DNA from: Methanobacteriota archaeon
GTDB taxonomy: Archaea > Thermoplasmatota > Poseidoniia > Poseidoniales > Poseidoniaceae
Length of the DNA: 6,371 nucleotides
Direction: 5' to 3'
Assembly (NCBI GenBank): GCA_002728035.1
Contig: PBUZ01000060.1
Coordinates: 2,081-8,451, forward strand
Part shown: piece by piece, positions 5,511-6,371 of the stretch
How the letters are laid out: each line of letters starts with the position of its first letter
How positions within the stretch are numbered: the first letter of the stretch is position 1
The notes under the pieces: generated by a model
What the model was told of the DNA's origin: nothing
Databases searched by the model: none
Seen by the model: the letters and a program-made list of their open reading frames with translations, nothing else
Position numbers and translations under genes: made by a program

Positions 5511-6371
5511 TCAGTCATCTTTGCGCTCAAACTTCCGAGGCGGTGTCCTGAAATCGCGCGGTGGTTGATTGTGTGCATGGCCTGAGCGTTTCCCCCTAGC
5601 TCTGCGGGGTTGAACACCTGAGGATTGGCGATGTTGGGGGCGAGAACCACCACGGCCTTGTTGCGGGCGTCCACGTTGCTGACCACCATCGCGGCCTCTG
5701 CCACGGTTGTTCTCCCTTCGTTGGTAGCCGTTGGAGCGGTGTCCACGGTCATCTCGGCGTCCGCCACCTCCTCCGCCGCCTCCTGATCGTGGAGCACCGC
5801 ACCGATTGCATTCGGTTCGGAAAGAAAAATTCACGTTGTTGCAACTGGGACAGGTCCAATCGTTGTCGTTAAAGGTTCCACCACCTCGTTGACCGCCGTT
5901 GGAGGAACGTCGACCGCCACCTCGGTCACCTCGGTCGTTCCGATAACCTCCTTGTTGGCGGCCACCTCGGTCGTTTCGATAACCTCCTTGTTGGCGGTCA
6001 CCTCGATCGTTTCGAAAACCGCCCTGTTGCCGGCGTTGTCCACCACGGTCGTTGCGGTAGCTACCTTGGCGCTGACCCTGTTGGTGACCCTCGCTGTTGC
6101 CGTTTCGAGGTGCACCGCACCGGTTACATTCGGTTCGGAAGGCGAAGTTCACGTTGCGGCAACTGGAGCAGGTCCAGTCGTTGGCGCCCTGTTGCTGGGC
6201 ACCTCTGCGGTCATTTCGGAAGCCACGCTGCTCCCTCCCGCCTTGACGTCGGTCGTCGCGTCGGTCATTTCGGAAGCCACGCTGCTCCCTCCCGCCTTGA
6301 CGTCGGTCGTTTCCACGGTCTCGAGAACTGCGTTCAGCCCGTGATTCCTCTCGCTTTTTCTTGGCTCGAAC
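5511..6371 (-). CDS. RanBP2-type zinc-finger protein with RGG-rich low-complexity regions (5' partial)
   Basis: Reading the minus strand from the right edge, the frame is open throughout, so the start lies outside the window and 286 residues are visible. An internal GTG at 6150-6152 falls inside a zinc finger and is not the start. Order in the visible fragment: a basic region VRAKKKREESRAERSSRDRG; two QGGREQRGFRNDRR units (about 25-60); zinc finger 1 (66-89: W66, C68, C71, N75, F76, R79, C82, N83, C85); a linker of Y/F-R-N-D-R-G-G units (about 103-155); zinc finger 2 (172-195) of the same form; a run of eight Gly; and a basic RG/Q-rich C-terminus. Both fingers fit W-x-C-x2-C-x3-N-x6-C-x2-C exactly. 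Fingers of this class in ZRANB2 and FUS bind single-stranded RNA (GGU), and the N/F/R/N contact residues are kept. Likely a cytoplasmic RNA-binding protein. It is followed 14 nt later by the TPR membrane protein gene. Confidence 0.9.
   Translation of the reverse strand, partial: VRAKKKREESRAERSSRDRGNDRRQGGREQRGFRNDRRDDRRQGGREQRGFRNDRRGAQQQGANDWTCSSCRNVNFAFRTECNRCGAPRNGNSEGHQQGQRQGSYRNDRGGQRRQQGGFRNDRGDRQQGGYRNDRGGRQQGGYRNDRGDRGGGRRSSNGGQRGGGTFNDNDWTCPSCNNVNFSFRTECNRCGAPRSGGGGGGGGRRDDRGHRSNGYQRRENNRGRGRDGGQQRGRPQQGRGGSRPQHRQSSGVQPRRARGKRSGHAHNQPPRDFRTPPRKFERKDD
5787..5858 (-). repeat. RanBP2-type zinc finger 2 (second copy)
   Basis: Encodes WTCPSCNNVNFSFRTECNRC followed by GAPR. Four Cys (C-x2-C-x10-C-x2-C) form the zinc site. 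With the two preceding residues ND, it matches finger 1 at 23 of 26 residues. At the DNA level 65 of 78 bases match (5787-5864 against 6105-6182). Of 11 changed codons, 8 are synonymous, so the two fingers have drifted in DNA while the protein was held constant. Confidence 0.9.
5933..6040 (-). repeat. 36-bp tandem repeat encoding QGGYRNDRGGR-type units
   Basis: Three consecutive 36-bp units (5933-5968, 5969-6004, 6005-6040). The first two differ at only 2 of 36 bases; the third is more diverged. Each adds 12 residues of the form GG(Y/F)RNDRG(G/D)RQQ to the linker between the zinc fingers. A further related unit (SYRNDRGG) lies just upstream in the gene, at about 6036-6064, with a two-residue insertion. 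The unit length is a whole number of codons, so copy-number change keeps the frame. Confidence 0.85.
6105..6176 (-). repeat. RanBP2-type zinc finger 1 (first copy)
   Basis: Encodes WTCSSCRNVNFAFRTECNRC followed by GAPR. It carries all four zinc-binding Cys, the conserved Trp before them, and the Asn, Phe, Arg and Asn positions that in ZRANB2/FUS-type fingers touch RNA. Arg follows the second Cys, where finger 2 has Asn; the other two differences are S/P and A/S. Confidence 0.9.
6208..6310 (-). repeat. 54-bp tandem duplication with 49 identical bases
   Basis: Bases 6208-6256 are repeated without change at 6262-6310 (period 54 bp, 18 codons). Each copy encodes a QGGREQRGFRNDRR unit just before zinc finger 1. 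Perfect identity, including third codon positions, points to a recent duplication or gene conversion, in contrast to the diverged zinc-finger pair in the same gene. The unit shares its FRNDR core with the 36-bp units downstream but is otherwise different. Confidence 0.9.

Noticed and set aside
6150..6152. GTG as start of the zinc-finger protein
   Set aside because: It falls within zinc finger 1; using it would remove two of the four zinc-binding Cys and the conserved Trp, and the upstream frame is open with matching RG-rich composition.
6208..6310. CRISPR-like or regulatory direct repeats
   Set aside because: The repeats are adjacent units in frame within a coding region, with no unique spacers between them, and encode a regular peptide unit.
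5889..6344. 151-codon plus-strand frame rich in Thr/Ser/Val with apparent repeats
   Set aside because: It is the antisense reading of the RGG/RNDRGG tandem repeats; the zinc fingers and synonymous-change pattern show that the minus strand is coding.

Overview
The window looks like archaeal DNA, most likely from a marine Group II euryarchaeon (Candidatus Poseidoniales/Thalassoarchaea). This is inferred from three things. The first is a giant, Cys-paired, Asp/Thr/Asn-rich ectodomain with PKD/Ig-like modules, one C-terminal membrane anchor and an Ala/Gln-Pro cytoplasmic tail with 'QGY...A..AAQY' repeats, a style I associate with that group. The second is a GAGGTG Shine-Dalgarno site fitting archaeal 16S rRNA. 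The third is tight gene packing. The assignment comes from protein style, not from a marker gene.

Layout. Positions 1-4124 (+) hold the 3' part of a very large cell-surface protein gene that runs off the left edge. It is followed after 23 nt by a 92-residue two-helix membrane protein (4148-4426, +), probably in the same transcript. A 38-nt gap (4427-4464) separates these from a convergent minus-strand pair: a TPR-like membrane protein (4465-5496) and, upstream of it, a zinc-finger/RGG protein (5511-6371) that runs off the right edge. The two minus genes are 14 nt apart and probably form an operon. No stretch longer than 300 bases is without a gene. I see no tRNA, rRNA, CRISPR array or mobile element.

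The most notable object is the minus-strand zinc-finger protein. It carries two RanBP2-type zinc fingers embedded in arginine/glycine-rich low-complexity sequence built from QGGYRNDRGGR-type tandem units. This is the same kit of parts as eukaryotic FUS/EWS/TAF15 RNA-binding proteins, and suggests an archaeal RNA-binding, possibly condensate-forming protein. Its downstream partner has an N-terminal helical repeat (TPR-like) region, a two-helix membrane hairpin and a soluble C-terminal region, so it could be a membrane scaffold. The plus-strand pair concerns the cell envelope. I see no direct functional link between the two pairs.
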